DNA of 35,280 nt from Deltaproteobacteria bacterium (lineage in GTDB: Bacteria > Myxococcota_A > UBA796 > SXON01). Shown here piece after piece: positions 6,483 through 14,916 of this stretch. Below the pieces are notes generated by a model. It saw only the letters and a list, made by a program, of their open reading frames with translations, did no database searches and was not told the DNA's origin. Made by a program: the position numbers and the translations under genes. Each line of letters opens with the position of its first letter. The stretch's first letter is position 1. The stretch lies in the NCBI GenBank assembly GCA_947490345.1, contig CANLGL010000058.1, positions 1-35,280 of the forward strand, written 5' to 3'.

Positions 6483-8059
6483 GCCAGGACATCGAGTGGA
6501 TGCCCTGGGGCGAGGCTGCGTTCGGCAAGGCGCGGGAGCTGGGGCGGCCCGTGCTTCTGCACATCGGCGCCACCTGGTGCCACTGGTGCCATGTGATGGA
6601 CCAGGGGACCTACCCCGACCCTCGCGTCGTAAGCATGCTTCGTGAGCGATTCGTGGCCATTCGGGTCGATACCGACCACCGCCCCGACATCAACGATCGT
6701 TACAACCAGGGCGGTTGGCCGACCTGCGCGATCTTGGACGCGGAGGGGGAGGTGCTGGTCGGCCGGCTCTACATGCCCCCGCACGAGCTCCTGCCCCTTC
6801 TGGAAAGCTGCTCGCGTCCCGGCCAGCGGTGGGCGCTCGGGAAGCCCGATGCCGAGGTGCTCGTCGATGCGCCCGCAGCCGTCGAGCAGGTGTGGGCCGC
6901 GGTGCGCAAAGCCTACGACCCGTGGCACGGCGGCTTCGGCGAGCTCGAGAAGTTCCCCCATCCAGGCGTGCTGGACTGGCTCGCCGATCGGGTCGAGCGC
7001 GGGGACGACGACGGCGGGATGCTGGCCAAAACGCTGGACGCGATGGTCGACAAAGGGCTCTACGATCCGCACGAGGGCGGCTTCTTCCGCTACGCAACGC
7101 AGGACGACTGGGCCCAGGTCCACTACGAAAAGCTCGGTGAGGACCAGGCGCGGCTGTTGCGCGTCTACCTCCGGGCCGGGCGACAGCGGGCAGCGGTCGA
7201 GCGCTCGCTGCAGTGGGTGATCCGACGACTCTGGCGCGACGACGTCCACGCCTTCGCCGGTTCGATGGACGCGGACGAGGCACACTACGCTCACCTGCCG
7301 CGCGGCGAGCCGCCGCCGGTGGACAGCACCGTGGTGGCCGGGTGGAACGCCCAGTTGGCCGTCACGCTTCTCCGGGCCGCCTGCGCGCTGGACCGGCCCG
7401 GCCTCGCGGAGATGGCGCGCGCGGCGATGACGCTGGTGCGCGAACAGTTTGTGCGAGACGACGGAGCGGTTCACCGGACGCTCGGGGGGGAGGCCGTCGG
7501 CCTTTTGGAGGATCAGGCCGCGGTGGCAGACGCATTCGCTCAACTGGCGCAGTACACCGGCGACGAGGCGTGGCTCGTCGCGGCCGAGCAGGTACTGGGC
7601 TTCGCGGAATCCCTGGCGCTCCCCGAGGGCGGCTTCCGCGATGCGCCGGGCGGCGGCCTGGGTCGCCTGGCCTACGCGCGCCGCCTGCTGCCTGGCAATG
7701 CCGCTCTCGGCGAGGCGGCCTGGCGGGTCGCGACGCTCACCGACACCCCGCGCTGGCGGGCATTGGCCGAGGCCGCATCCCGCGGGGCCGGCGCCGAAGC
7801 CGACCGCTACGGGTTCATGGCGGCGCCCGCTGGGGCGCTCGCCGAGCGCCTCGGTCGCCGAGCGGTGGTGGTCAAGGTGGCGGCCAACGACGCCCTGCTT
7901 CGCGGCGCGTGGGGAATCGCCGATCCTGAGCTGCTGGTGCGCCGCGTGGCGATGGGTGTTCCACCGGGTTTGGCGCTGGCTTGCTCGGGGACGGCATGCG
8001 CGCGGCCGGTCTCGACATTGGACGACCTCCGGCGCCAGGTGGCGAGCTTGCGGGGCTGA
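6479..8059 (+). CDS. DUF255 thioredoxin-fold protein (YyaL/SPATA20-like)
   Basis: The 526-residue protein starts at the ATG of an ATGA overlap. The N-terminal 120 residues are a DUF255 thioredoxin-like domain: PWGEAAFGKARELGRPVLL, the CxxC at C34-C37 in ATWCHWCHVMD, then RVDTDHRPDINDRY and GGWPTCAILDAEGE with the cis-Pro. The rest is an alpha/alpha-barrel-like helical region (KFPHPGVLDWLADRV, YDPHEGGFFRYATQDDW, STVVAGWNAQLAVTLLRAA), as in YyaL and human SPATA20. It is shorter than typical members (about 650-700 residues). The biochemical role of the family is not established; a redox or sugar-related function is inferred in the literature. It is the third gene of the coupled unit and is convergent with the gene ending at 8070. 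Confidence 0.88.
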   Translation: MSQDIEWMPWGEAAFGKARELGRPVLLHIGATWCHWCHVMDQGTYPDPRVVSMLRERFVAIRVDTDHRPDINDRYNQGGWPTCAILDAEGEVLVGRLYMPPHELLPLLESCSRPGQRWALGKPDAEVLVDAPAAVEQVWAAVRKAYDPWHGGFGELEKFPHPGVLDWLADRVERGDDDGGMLAKTLDAMVDKGLYDPHEGGFFRYATQDDWAQVHYEKLGEDQARLLRVYLRAGRQRAAVERSLQWVIRRLWRDDVHAFAGSMDADEAHYAHLPRGEPPPVDSTVVAGWNAQLAVTLLRAACALDRPGLAEMARAAMTLVREQFVRDDGAVHRTLGGEAVGLLEDQAAVADAFAQLAQYTGDEAWLVAAEQVLGFAESLALPEGGFRDAPGGGLGRLAYARRLLPGNAALGEAAWRVATLTDTPRWRALAEAASRGAGAEADRYGFMAAPAGALAERLGRRAVVVKVAANDALLRGAWGIADPELLVRRVAMGVPPGLALACSGTACARPVSTLDDLRRQVASLRG

Positions 8060-8069
8060 TCCGAGGGGC

Positions 8070-8807
8070 CTACAGGCCGAAAATCTGCAGCAGGCTCCAG
8101 ACCGACACCCCCGCTCCCAGCACGGTGGCGCCTACGAACCGGAGCGCCCTCCGCTCTTCGTGACGCACAATCTCGGACTCATCACGGTCGCTGAGCACGT
8201 GAACGTCTCCCTGCGCCCCGATGCGCCAACCGTCACCGTCTTCGACAACCGTCCCGACGACATGGACTCGGGAACCATCAACCAGGAGCTCCTCCCGATA
8301 GCGGACGTAGGGGCCCTGCAGATTGGGCGCCGACTCGGAGAAGGTGGCCAGAACCCGAGTAAGTTCGGCGCTGGGCACGCCGAGGATGCCGCCGGTGGCG
8401 TGCTCTGGACGGGACAGGATCACGTCAGCATCGATGGGCTGTAGCGCCACCCGCCCACCGCCATCATCGAGCGCAGCCACGACGCAGTCCTTGCGGTCAA
8501 GGACCGACTCCCACCGGTTCTGCCGGCGCTGTTCGATGAGGAGCCGCCAGTACACGCATGGCTGAGCGGACATCGGCGACACGAGACTGCCTTCGCCGCG
8601 AATGGCCCCCCGAACCTCGTGCAGCCCCGGCGTCAGGCCGCTGACCGCGGTCGGCGGAGTCGACGAGATCAGCCGCGCGGTCCGCCACGCCCGACTGGCC
8701 AGCCAACCCGCGAGCGCGCCCCCGCCGGCACCGATGCCGCACAGGGACCAGAGGACGGACGGAGGGAGAGCCAAGCGCCGCAAGCGTACCACGACGACCC
8801 GGGGCAA
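8070..8807 (-). CDS. GIDE-domain membrane protein (MULAN-like, no RING)
   Basis: About 245 residues read from a TTG at 8807; no ATG is available near the beginning, so the exact start is uncertain. An N-terminal hydrophobic segment (SVLWSLCGIGAGGGALAGWL) and a C-terminal one (FVGATVLGAGVSVWSLLQIF) enclose a soluble domain. That domain has the pattern of the GIDE domain of mitochondrial E3 ligases and their bacterial relatives: VRGAIRGEGSLVSPMSAQPC, VYWRLLIEQRRQNRWESV, ALDDGGGRVALQPIDADV, YREELLVDGSRVHVVGTV. There is no RING finger, as usual in bacterial members. Its start lies 20 bases after the stop of alanine dehydrogenase on the same strand, so the two are probably co-transcribed. Confidence 0.72.
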   Translation of the reverse strand: MPRVVVVRLRRLALPPSVLWSLCGIGAGGGALAGWLASRAWRTARLISSTPPTAVSGLTPGLHEVRGAIRGEGSLVSPMSAQPCVYWRLLIEQRRQNRWESVLDRKDCVVAALDDGGGRVALQPIDADVILSRPEHATGGILGVPSAELTRVLATFSESAPNLQGPYVRYREELLVDGSRVHVVGTVVEDGDGWRIGAQGDVHVLSDRDESEIVRHEERRALRFVGATVLGAGVSVWSLLQIFGL

Positions 8808-8826
8808 CTCGCCAGCCCCGCTGGAC

Positions 8827-9951
8827 CTACCCCTCGGCCACGGGCACGATCTCGTCCAGGGCGACGTAGGGAACGTCGATGAAGCGTCGTAAGGTCCGGC
8901 TCACCAGACGGCCGTCGAGGAAACCGACGGCGCGGCGCAACGCCGGGTTGGTGGCGAGGGCGTGGGGCAGACCCGCCCCAAGCGCGTCGAGGTAGGGCAG
9001 CAGGCTTGAGCCGAGCACCCACGACGCCGTTCGGGCCACCTGGCTCGGCAGGTTGGGGATGCAGATGTGGCGCACACCCTCCGATTCATACACCGGCGCG
9101 TCGGTGGTGGTGGGGCGACTGGTCTCGGCGCATCCGCCTTCGTCGATCGACATGTCGATGAACAGGGCCGCATCGCGCATCGCCCGGACATGGGACCGCC
9201 GAAGCACCTTCGGCGCCGGCTCCCCGCGCACGGCGACGGCGCCGATCACCACGTCCGCCTGCTCCAAGTACCGGACAATGTGGTACTCACTTGCGATACC
9301 CGTGACGATGCTCCGGCCCACCTCGCGGCCGACCCGCTGCAGTTGCCGAGGGTCGCGATCCAGCACGACCACCTGAGCACCCAGCGCCGACGCCTCCGCC
9401 GCCGCGGCCCGACCGGCGGTCCCGCCCCCGATGACCAGCACCATCGCGGGCGGCACTCCCGGCGAACCCCCAAGGAGCACCCCTGGACCCCCACCGGGAA
9501 TGGTCAGGTGCCATGCTGCGAGCGTGACGGCAACGCGCCCCCCGATGGCCGAGAGCGGCTCCAGGATCGGGAATTCGTCGCCCTCCTGCACCAGCTCGAG
9601 CGAAAGTGTCGACGCCCGCGCGCCCACCAGCGCCTGGTGCAGCGCGGCCGGCTGCCCGGCGAGGTGCAAGAAGGCGAGGAGTGTGGTCCCCGGCCGCAAA
9701 AGCTCGATCTCCTCCACGCGGGGCGGATGGACCTTGACCAAAACCTCGACCTGCGCCGCAACCTCACGCGAGGTGTAGGCGATCTGTGCGCCAGCGGCGA
9801 GGTACTCGGTGTCCGAGAACCCGGCGCCCAAGCCCAAGCCGGTCTCGATGAACACGACGTGGTTGTGGGCCGCCAGGAGGCGCGCCCCCTCCGGCGTCAA
9901 CGGCACCCGGCGCTCGCCGGGGAGGGTCTCACGCAGCACACCGATACGCAT
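8827..9951 (-). CDS. ald: Alanine dehydrogenase
   Basis: The 374-residue protein (ATG 9951) is the usual length for Ald. It interconverts L-alanine with pyruvate and ammonium using NAD. Family landmarks are in order: MRIGVLRETLPGERRVPLTP, the substrate lysine in LVKVHPPRVEE, the catalytic His in LLAFLHLAGQP, a Rossmann strand with VLVIGGGTAGRAAAAEAS ending in VVVLDRDP, and DVVIGAVAVRG. The conserved FIDMSIDEGGCAETSRPTT, matching the VDVAIDQGGC signature, completes the set. Some of these are variants (IGGGTAGR in place of the commoner GGGVVG). It is divergent from the kinase at 10009 with a 57-bp gap and probably shares its transcript with the GIDE gene downstream. Confidence 0.93.
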   Translation of the reverse strand: MRIGVLRETLPGERRVPLTPEGARLLAAHNHVVFIETGLGLGAGFSDTEYLAAGAQIAYTSREVAAQVEVLVKVHPPRVEEIELLRPGTTLLAFLHLAGQPAALHQALVGARASTLSLELVQEGDEFPILEPLSAIGGRVAVTLAAWHLTIPGGGPGVLLGGSPGVPPAMVLVIGGGTAGRAAAAEASALGAQVVVLDRDPRQLQRVGREVGRSIVTGIASEYHIVRYLEQADVVIGAVAVRGEPAPKVLRRSHVRAMRDAALFIDMSIDEGGCAETSRPTTTDAPVYESEGVRHICIPNLPSQVARTASWVLGSSLLPYLDALGAGLPHALATNPALRRAVGFLDGRLVSRTLRRFIDVPYVALDEIVPVAEG

Positions 9952-10008
9952 GGCGCCGAAGCCTACCAGAGCCGCCCGGGTTCGTCGCATTGGGATAGGC
10001 GCCTCCCC

Positions 10009-11679
10009 ATGTCTCTGGCGGCGCCCCGCACCCGCTACTGCAGCCGCTGCCTCACGACCTTTGTCGAAGATGGAGAGCGCTGCTCCAATCTCGGCTGCCG
10101 CTCCACGCGGCCCGCGGTCGGCTGGGGCGAGCTGATGGAGAGCGGGGAGCTGATCGACCGCACCTACCGCATCCACCGGCGCCTCGCGATCGGCGGCGCG
10201 GGGGTGACCTACCTCGCAAAGGAGGTTGCCGCCGACAGCCAGGAGTTCGGCCCCCTGCTGGCGGTGAAGGTCCTCTACCAGCAGCGGGACCAGGGGCCGT
10301 ACCTGCGTCGGCTGGCCATCGAAGCCCAGATCCTTCAGGGGTTGAACCACCCCCAGATCGTGGAGTGCCGAGGGTTCGTGCACCGCTCGGGACATTCGCC
10401 GTACCTGGTGACTCGCTTTGAGGCGGGCGGGTCCTTGTTGGACCACCTCAGGCGGGTGGGACTCTTGTCACCGCGCGTGGCCGCGGGGGTCGCGATGCAG
10501 GTTTGCGACGCGCTCGCCGTCGCCCATCAGCAAGGCGTCATCCATCGCGATCTGAAGCCTGAGAACGTGCTCCTGGAGGCGGTGGTGCCTCGCGATGAGG
10601 TGCCCCGGATCCGGGTCGCCGACTTTGGCATCGCCAAGGTGTTTGGCGGTGTGGGCGACCGGCTCACGCGCGTCGGGGCGTTCATCGGCACCCCCCAATA
10701 CGCCGCACCGGAGCAGTTCGAAGGCGTGGCGCCCCAGCCGGCGACCGACGTCTATGCGGTCGGCGCTCTCCTCTACTTCTGCCTGACTGCCGAGCCGGTC
10801 GCCGAGTTCATGGGTGAGTTGGACCCGGAGGAGCAGCGCGAACACCTGCTGCGGCACCTGCCCCCGCGGCTGCCCAGCGGGAAAGGCAACGAGCCGACGT
10901 GGCTCAACGACACCCTGGCCGCGGCGATGACGCCCGACCCTGGAGACCGGTGCCCGATCGACCTGTTGGCCGAACGGCTCCACACCATCGCGCTCGGCAA
11001 GGACCCCGGCCGCATCGCGCTCTCCGAGTCGGGAGAACCGGCCCCCCCGCGATCGCCCCCTCGCAGCACACCCAGCTCCGAGCGTACCGGCGGCGGCGCA
11101 TCGCGGCCGCTTGTTGGCAATCTGAGCGAGGATGCCCTCCCGACCCCCGTAGTCCGTGCCCCCGCCCCCACGCCCGCGCGGCCGCCCACCACTGCGCAGA
11201 CCAGCCCCACCCGCCCGCCTGCACGCACCTCGCCCACAGGACCAACGCTAGACCTGCGGCCAACGTCCACGCTGGAGCGAATGAGCAAGGACAAGGCGAC
11301 GACCACCTCCCTTGGCTGCCTGGCAGTGACCGCGCTGGGCGCGGCGTCGTTGGCCATGGTCGCGGGCGCGTGGTGGACGCTCCGCGAAGTGCCGCGGGTG
11401 CTCACCGGCGCCGAGTCGGACCCCGTCGTGCAGGCTGACTGGCAAGGAATCGCCTACACTCTGGGCGAGCGCGGGGTCGACGCCGAACGAGTCTGCAACA
11501 GCGTGGCCTACCTGGCGCTGGAGGTCGTCGTCGACGAGGCCGGGGCGGTCCAGTCCGCGGCCCTGTTGAACTACCCCCACGAGCCCACACGGTTGTGTGT
11601 GGAACGGGAGCTGAAGAGGACGCCGTTCCCCCGCACGGGCAAGGGCCTGGTACGCGTCGGAGTACACCTGACGCGCTGA
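10009..11679 (+). CDS. Ser/Thr protein kinase with N-terminal zinc ribbon and C-terminal membrane anchor
   Basis: The 556-residue protein begins with a zinc-ribbon-like Cys4 (C11, C14, C25, C30 in YCSRC...RCSNLGC). The kinase domain spans about residues 45-330: glycine loop IGGAGVTYLAK, VAIK-type lysine in LLAVKVLYQQ, catalytic HRD (H179-D181, GVIHRDLKPENVLL), DFG (D205, VADFGIAKVF) and APE in TPQYAAPEQF, so it should be active. A Pro/Thr-rich linker (about 340-425) leads to a transmembrane helix (about 430-455, LGCLAVTALGAASLAMVAG). A small extracytoplasmic domain follows, with VYLALEVVVDEAG-like strands (VAYLALEVVVDEAGAVQSA), a TonB-C or AgmX-like pattern that I cannot name with certainty. 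Several Cys-ribbon kinases of this kind occur in Myxococcota. Confidence 0.9.
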   Translation: MSLAAPRTRYCSRCLTTFVEDGERCSNLGCRSTRPAVGWGELMESGELIDRTYRIHRRLAIGGAGVTYLAKEVAADSQEFGPLLAVKVLYQQRDQGPYLRRLAIEAQILQGLNHPQIVECRGFVHRSGHSPYLVTRFEAGGSLLDHLRRVGLLSPRVAAGVAMQVCDALAVAHQQGVIHRDLKPENVLLEAVVPRDEVPRIRVADFGIAKVFGGVGDRLTRVGAFIGTPQYAAPEQFEGVAPQPATDVYAVGALLYFCLTAEPVAEFMGELDPEEQREHLLRHLPPRLPSGKGNEPTWLNDTLAAAMTPDPGDRCPIDLLAERLHTIALGKDPGRIALSESGEPAPPRSPPRSTPSSERTGGGASRPLVGNLSEDALPTPVVRAPAPTPARPPTTAQTSPTRPPARTSPTGPTLDLRPTSTLERMSKDKATTTSLGCLAVTALGAASLAMVAGAWWTLREVPRVLTGAESDPVVQADWQGIAYTLGERGVDAERVCNSVAYLALEVVVDEAGAVQSAALLNYPHEPTRLCVERELKRTPFPRTGKGLVRVGVHLTR

Positions 11680-11690
11680 GCCATCGCGGT

Positions 11691-11726
11691 AAAAACAACA
11701 AAGCCCGACAGCCGAAGCTGCCGGGC
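11691..11726 (-). terminator. Intrinsic terminator with UUCG tetraloop for the lipoprotein gene
   Basis: On the minus strand the stem GCCCGGCAGC (11717-11726) pairs with GCTGTCGGGC (11703-11712), including one G-U pair. The loop is TTCG and it is followed by TTTGTTGTTTTT (11691-11702). This is a strong terminator for the lipoprotein gene that stops at 11773. On the plus strand the hairpin is less stable, with one A-C mismatch and no long T-run, but it may also end the kinase transcript. Confidence 0.8.
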
Positions 11727-11772
11727 CTTGGTGGTGGCCGAAGCAGGAGCCTCCGGCGCGATGACGCCGTGA

Positions 11773-12342
11773 CTACGGGGCGACCGCGACGGCGGCGCCA
11801 CCGATGGTGACCTCGACGGTGGCGGTGAGCGTGCCCGAGGTCGCGGTGATGGTGGCCTTGCCCTCGGCCTTGCCGGTGGTGTTGCCGGCGGCGTCGACTT
11901 CGGCGATATTGGCGTCGGAGCTGGCCCAGGTCACGGTCTGGCCTTCCACAACTGCATCGCCGGCCTTCACGGCGGCGGTGAGCTGCATCGCGCCACCGAC
12001 GGGCCAGGCGGCCGCGGCGTCGTAGCCGGCGATCTCGACCTTGTCCGGGAGGGCAACGACGAACTTGTAGGTCGCCTTGATCTCGCCGACCTTGGCTTCA
12101 ACGGAGGCTTCGCCGTTGGCCACGGGGGTGACCTTGGCGCCGTCGAGCTTGGCGACGGTGGCGGGGGTGACCGACCAAGCCGGGACGGGCTGGGGGTCGA
12201 TGGCCTTGCCATCCTTGTCGAGGACGGTGGCCTTGTTCACCGCGACGGCGTCCATGGAGTGGACGGTGGTCGTGGCTTCGCCATCGAACTTGATCGAGGC
12301 GGGGACGGGGCTGCAAGCGAGAAAAGCGAGAAGAGCGAACAT
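11773..12342 (-). CDS. Lipoprotein with bacterial Ig-like (Big2-type) repeats
   Basis: The 189-residue protein starts at ATG 12342 with a very short lipoprotein signal (MFALLAFLAC; the Cys is residue 10). Two Ig-like repeats follow. The first is about residues 18-95 (SMDAVAVNKATVLDKDGKAI, AKLDGAKVTPVANGEASVEA, GEIKATYKFVV). The second is about 98-185 (VEIAGYDAAAAWPVGGAM, TVTWASSDANIAEVDAAGN, GKAEGKATITATSGTLTATV). The WASSDANIAEVDAAGNTTGKA pattern is the hallmark of Big2 domains. It is presumably anchored to a membrane and exposed to the periplasm or surface as a structural or adhesive protein. It is divergent from the kinase at 12530, and the strong terminator at 11691-11726 lies behind it. 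Confidence 0.85.
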   Translation of the reverse strand: MFALLAFLACSPVPASIKFDGEATTTVHSMDAVAVNKATVLDKDGKAIDPQPVPAWSVTPATVAKLDGAKVTPVANGEASVEAKVGEIKATYKFVVALPDKVEIAGYDAAAAWPVGGAMQLTAAVKAGDAVVEGQTVTWASSDANIAEVDAAGNTTGKAEGKATITATSGTLTATVEVTIGGAAVAVAP

Positions 12343-12529
12343 GAGATCCGTTTCCGTTTGGGGATTTGCACCCCTGTTGGACCGGGCGAAGGCCGAGTCC
12401 TGGCTTGCTCGGGTGGACGCGGGAGGCGGAGCCTTCCCCGAGGGCGCGGGCCATCTACTCAATGTGAAACTTTTTGCAACCCAGTCCTGTGAACTTTTTA
12501 CCCGCCCGCGGCGTCGTGACGGATGGGCT
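12343..12529. promoter_or_regulatory. Divergent intergenic region with a duplicated GTGAA-CTTTTT motif
   Basis: The 187-bp gap between the lipoprotein gene (minus) and the kinase gene (plus) must hold promoters for both. Its last third is unusually AT-rich for this genome. It contains a direct repeat: GTGAAACTTTTT at 12464-12475 and GTGAACTTTTTA at 12489-12500, 25 bases apart start to start. The spacing is about two and a half helical turns. The repeat could be an operator or part of tandem promoters. I see no convincing sigma-70 -35/-10 pair. Confidence 0.4.
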
Positions 12530-14014
12530 ATGAATCCAGCACGTATGGGCGCCGCCGTCTCCCCCGAGCCCCGGCGGTTCGGCAAGTACCAGATTCTCGA
12601 GCGCATCGCTGTAGGCGGTATGGCGGAGATTTATCGGGCGCGGCTGGACGGGATTGGCGGTTTTCAGCGCACTTTCGCGATCAAGCGGATCGCGCCACAC
12701 CTGAGCCAGAACAGCGACTTCGTCGACATGTTGGTGGACGAGGCAAAGATCGCCGGACTCTTGTCGCACGCCAACATCGTCCAGATCCTGGACCTGGGCA
12801 GCGTGGACTCCCAATTCTACATCGCCATGGAATTTGTGAACGGTCGCGACCTCGGCCAGGCTCTGGCCCGCTGTGCCGCAAAGGGGATCACCCTCCCGGT
12901 CCCGCACGCTGTCTACGTACTCATCGAGATGCTCAAGGCTTTGGAGTATGCACACAACCGTCAGGTGATGCGCGGCGGGCAGCCCGTGCCGCTCCACATC
13001 GTGCATCGCGACATCTCCCCGGGCAATGTCCTGCTGAGCTTTCAGGGGGAGGTGAAGCTGACGGACTTCGGCATCGCCAAGGCGTCGGTGAAGGCGCTGC
13101 AGACGATGTCGGGAGTGGTGAAGGGCCGGTTCGACTACATGAGCCCGGAGCAGGCCGCGGGTCAGGTCGTCGACCAGCGGTCCGACCTGTTCTCGGCGGG
13201 GGTGCTCTTCTACGAGGTGCTCACCGGTAAACACCCCTTCCGTCAGCCCGGCGAAGTGGCCACCTTGGATGCGCTGCGCCGCACGACGTTTCTTCCCCCT
13301 AGCGAGGTGAATCCCGACGTTCCGTACGCGCTCGACGTCCTGGTCGAGCTGGCCTTGCGAGCCCGGCCAGACGAGCGCCTGCAAAGCGCGACGGCGTTTC
13401 GCGAGGCGCTCGACCGGTTCTGCCACGACTCGGGCTTCATCTTCTCCGCCTCGACCCTGGCCGCCTTCCTCCGGGGACTGTTTCCCGAGGCGGCTCCAGC
13501 GGATCGGCGCAACGAGGGCGACGCCCCGACACGCCTCCTGGAGCCGAGCGACGTGCCCCAGGACGAGGACAGCCCACCGCGCCAGTCTCCGCAGCGGGGG
13601 CCGCCTGGACCCAGCCCCGGACAGAGTGCCCCAAACACGGCCTTGTCCATGCTGCGCGCGGCGCCGCCCGCGCCGCTGGTTGATGGGGGGGACGATTCAA
13701 CGGTGATCCGGCCCGGGCGGGCGAATGAGCCCAACCCCTTCGGTGAGGCCCACACGGTCATCCGGGCCGACGCCGGGCGACCGGCCGCACATGGCGACCC
13801 GGCGGACACCCTCCGGCTCCCGGGCGTCAACGCCCGGCTCGATCCCGCGCCGGGCACCAAGGCAGCCAAGGACGCGAACCAGGCGCGTCGGCAGCGCGAC
13901 AACCGGTTGTCGATGCAGGTGCACGGCGCTTGGGTGCTGGTTTGTTTCGCCTGTGCGGTCGCCGCCTTCGTTCTGGGCCTCCTCATCGGAAGCCGCCTCC
14001 ACCCGGAGCTTTAG
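12530..14014 (+). CDS. Ser/Thr protein kinase, HRDISPGN type, with C-terminal membrane anchor
   Basis: The 494-residue protein starts at ATG 12530 (a second in-frame ATG lies at 12545). Kinase domain residues about 18-285: IAVGGMAEIYRARLDG, the lysine K52 in FAIKRIAPHL, VHRDISPGNVLLSF with the catalytic D161, DFG at D179 (LTDFGIAKAS), then GRFDYMSPEQ. The HRDISPGN form in place of HRDLKPEN is common in Myxococcota kinases. Residues about 310-460 are a Pro/Asp-rich linker with DDSTVIRPG and AHTVIRADAG, which look like phosphorylation- or FHA-type tails but are not identifiable. A C-terminal transmembrane helix follows (residues about 468-489, WVLVCFACAVAAFVLGLLIG). It ends 2 bases before the GTG of the next gene, so the two are one transcript. 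Confidence 0.92.
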   Translation: MNPARMGAAVSPEPRRFGKYQILERIAVGGMAEIYRARLDGIGGFQRTFAIKRIAPHLSQNSDFVDMLVDEAKIAGLLSHANIVQILDLGSVDSQFYIAMEFVNGRDLGQALARCAAKGITLPVPHAVYVLIEMLKALEYAHNRQVMRGGQPVPLHIVHRDISPGNVLLSFQGEVKLTDFGIAKASVKALQTMSGVVKGRFDYMSPEQAAGQVVDQRSDLFSAGVLFYEVLTGKHPFRQPGEVATLDALRRTTFLPPSEVNPDVPYALDVLVELALRARPDERLQSATAFREALDRFCHDSGFIFSASTLAAFLRGLFPEAAPADRRNEGDAPTRLLEPSDVPQDEDSPPRQSPQRGPPGPSPGQSAPNTALSMLRAAPPAPLVDGGDDSTVIRPGRANEPNPFGEAHTVIRADAGRPAAHGDPADTLRLPGVNARLDPAPGTKAAKDANQARRQRDNRLSMQVHGAWVLVCFACAVAAFVLGLLIGSRLHPEL

Positions 14015-14016
14015 CC

Positions 14017-14913
14017 GTGTCCGTCCCTCACCGTCCCTTCGCCCTCGCCGCGCTCGTGGCCATGCGTCCCAAACAGTGGACCAAGAACGCGCTTCTTTTT
14101 GCCGCGCTCATCTTCTCCGCCCGCTTCAAGCAGCCGGACAGCCTCGGACAGGCCGGCCTGGCCTTCGTCGTCTTCTGCCTCCTCAGCAGCACCGGGTACA
14201 TCTACAACGATCTCCGGGACGTCGAATCGGACCGAAAGCACCCGAAGAAGCGCCACCGCCCGCTTGCAGCCGGCCACCTTGGTCCGCGCGCGGCGTGGGC
14301 GATCATGGGTCTTGCGACGGCGGCGGCGCTCGGGCTCGCCGCCCTGCTCGGCGCCTGGTTCGTCGTGGTTGCGCTTGCCTATTTCGCGACGACACTGTCC
14401 TACTCGCTCTACTTCAAGAACTTCGTCATCCTCGACGTGATGGTGCTCGCCTCCTGCTACATCTGGCGGGCCGTCGCGGGCGCGGTGGCAATCGACGTTC
14501 CCATCACCCCCTGGCTGCTGGTGTGCACGGCCTTTGGCGCGCTCTTTCTGGGCTTCAACAAGCGAAGGGGGGAGATCCTCCTTTTGGAGGGGAAGGCAGG
14601 CGGCACCCGGAAGTCCCTCGCCCACTACAGCCCGGCGATGCTCCAGGAGTTTCAGGCGATCACCACCAGCGGCACCATCATCAGCTACGCGTTGTACACC
14701 GTGTCAACGAATCACGGGCTGTTGCTCACCCTACCCCACGTGCTCTACGCGGTATTCCGGTACATCTACCTCATCGATCAAAAAGGCGAAGGCGCCGCCC
14801 CGGACGAGACCCTCTTGCGTGACCGGCCGATCCAAGTCACCGCGATCTTGTTTGTCGCGACCGCAGCGGCCGTGCTGCTTTGGGTCCCGGGTGCCACGCC
14901 GCCGCCTCGCTGA
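14017..14913 (+). CDS. Decaprenyl-phosphate phosphoribosyltransferase-like UbiA-family protein
   Basis: This 298-residue membrane protein is read from GTG 14017, only 2 bases after the kinase stop; an internal ATG at residue 16 (MRPKQWTKNALLF) is the alternative. The UbiA prenyltransferase signature is clear: the first Asp motif in YIYNDLRDVESDRKHPKKRH and RPLAAGHL. Several membrane segments follow (AIMGLATAAALGLAALLGAW, VVVALAYFATTLSYSLYF, ILDVMVLASCYIWRAVAGA). MRPKQWTKN at the beginning and FLGFNKRRGEI are typical of the branch that transfers phosphoribose to polyprenyl phosphate (as mycobacterial Rv3806c, for arabinan donor synthesis). The substrate lipid in this organism is inferred from family membership only. 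Confidence 0.85.
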   Translation: MSVPHRPFALAALVAMRPKQWTKNALLFAALIFSARFKQPDSLGQAGLAFVVFCLLSSTGYIYNDLRDVESDRKHPKKRHRPLAAGHLGPRAAWAIMGLATAAALGLAALLGAWFVVVALAYFATTLSYSLYFKNFVILDVMVLASCYIWRAVAGAVAIDVPITPWLLVCTAFGALFLGFNKRRGEILLLEGKAGGTRKSLAHYSPAMLQEFQAITTSGTIISYALYTVSTNHGLLLTLPHVLYAVFRYIYLIDQKGEGAAPDETLLRDRPIQVTAILFVATAAAVLLWVPGATPPPR

Positions 14914-14916
14914 GGC

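Noticed and set aside
9067..10008. Upstream extension of the first kinase through the ald gene
   Set aside because: The coding motifs of ald on the opposite strand are clear and the kinase zinc ribbon starts right after ATG 10009. The extension is a shadow.
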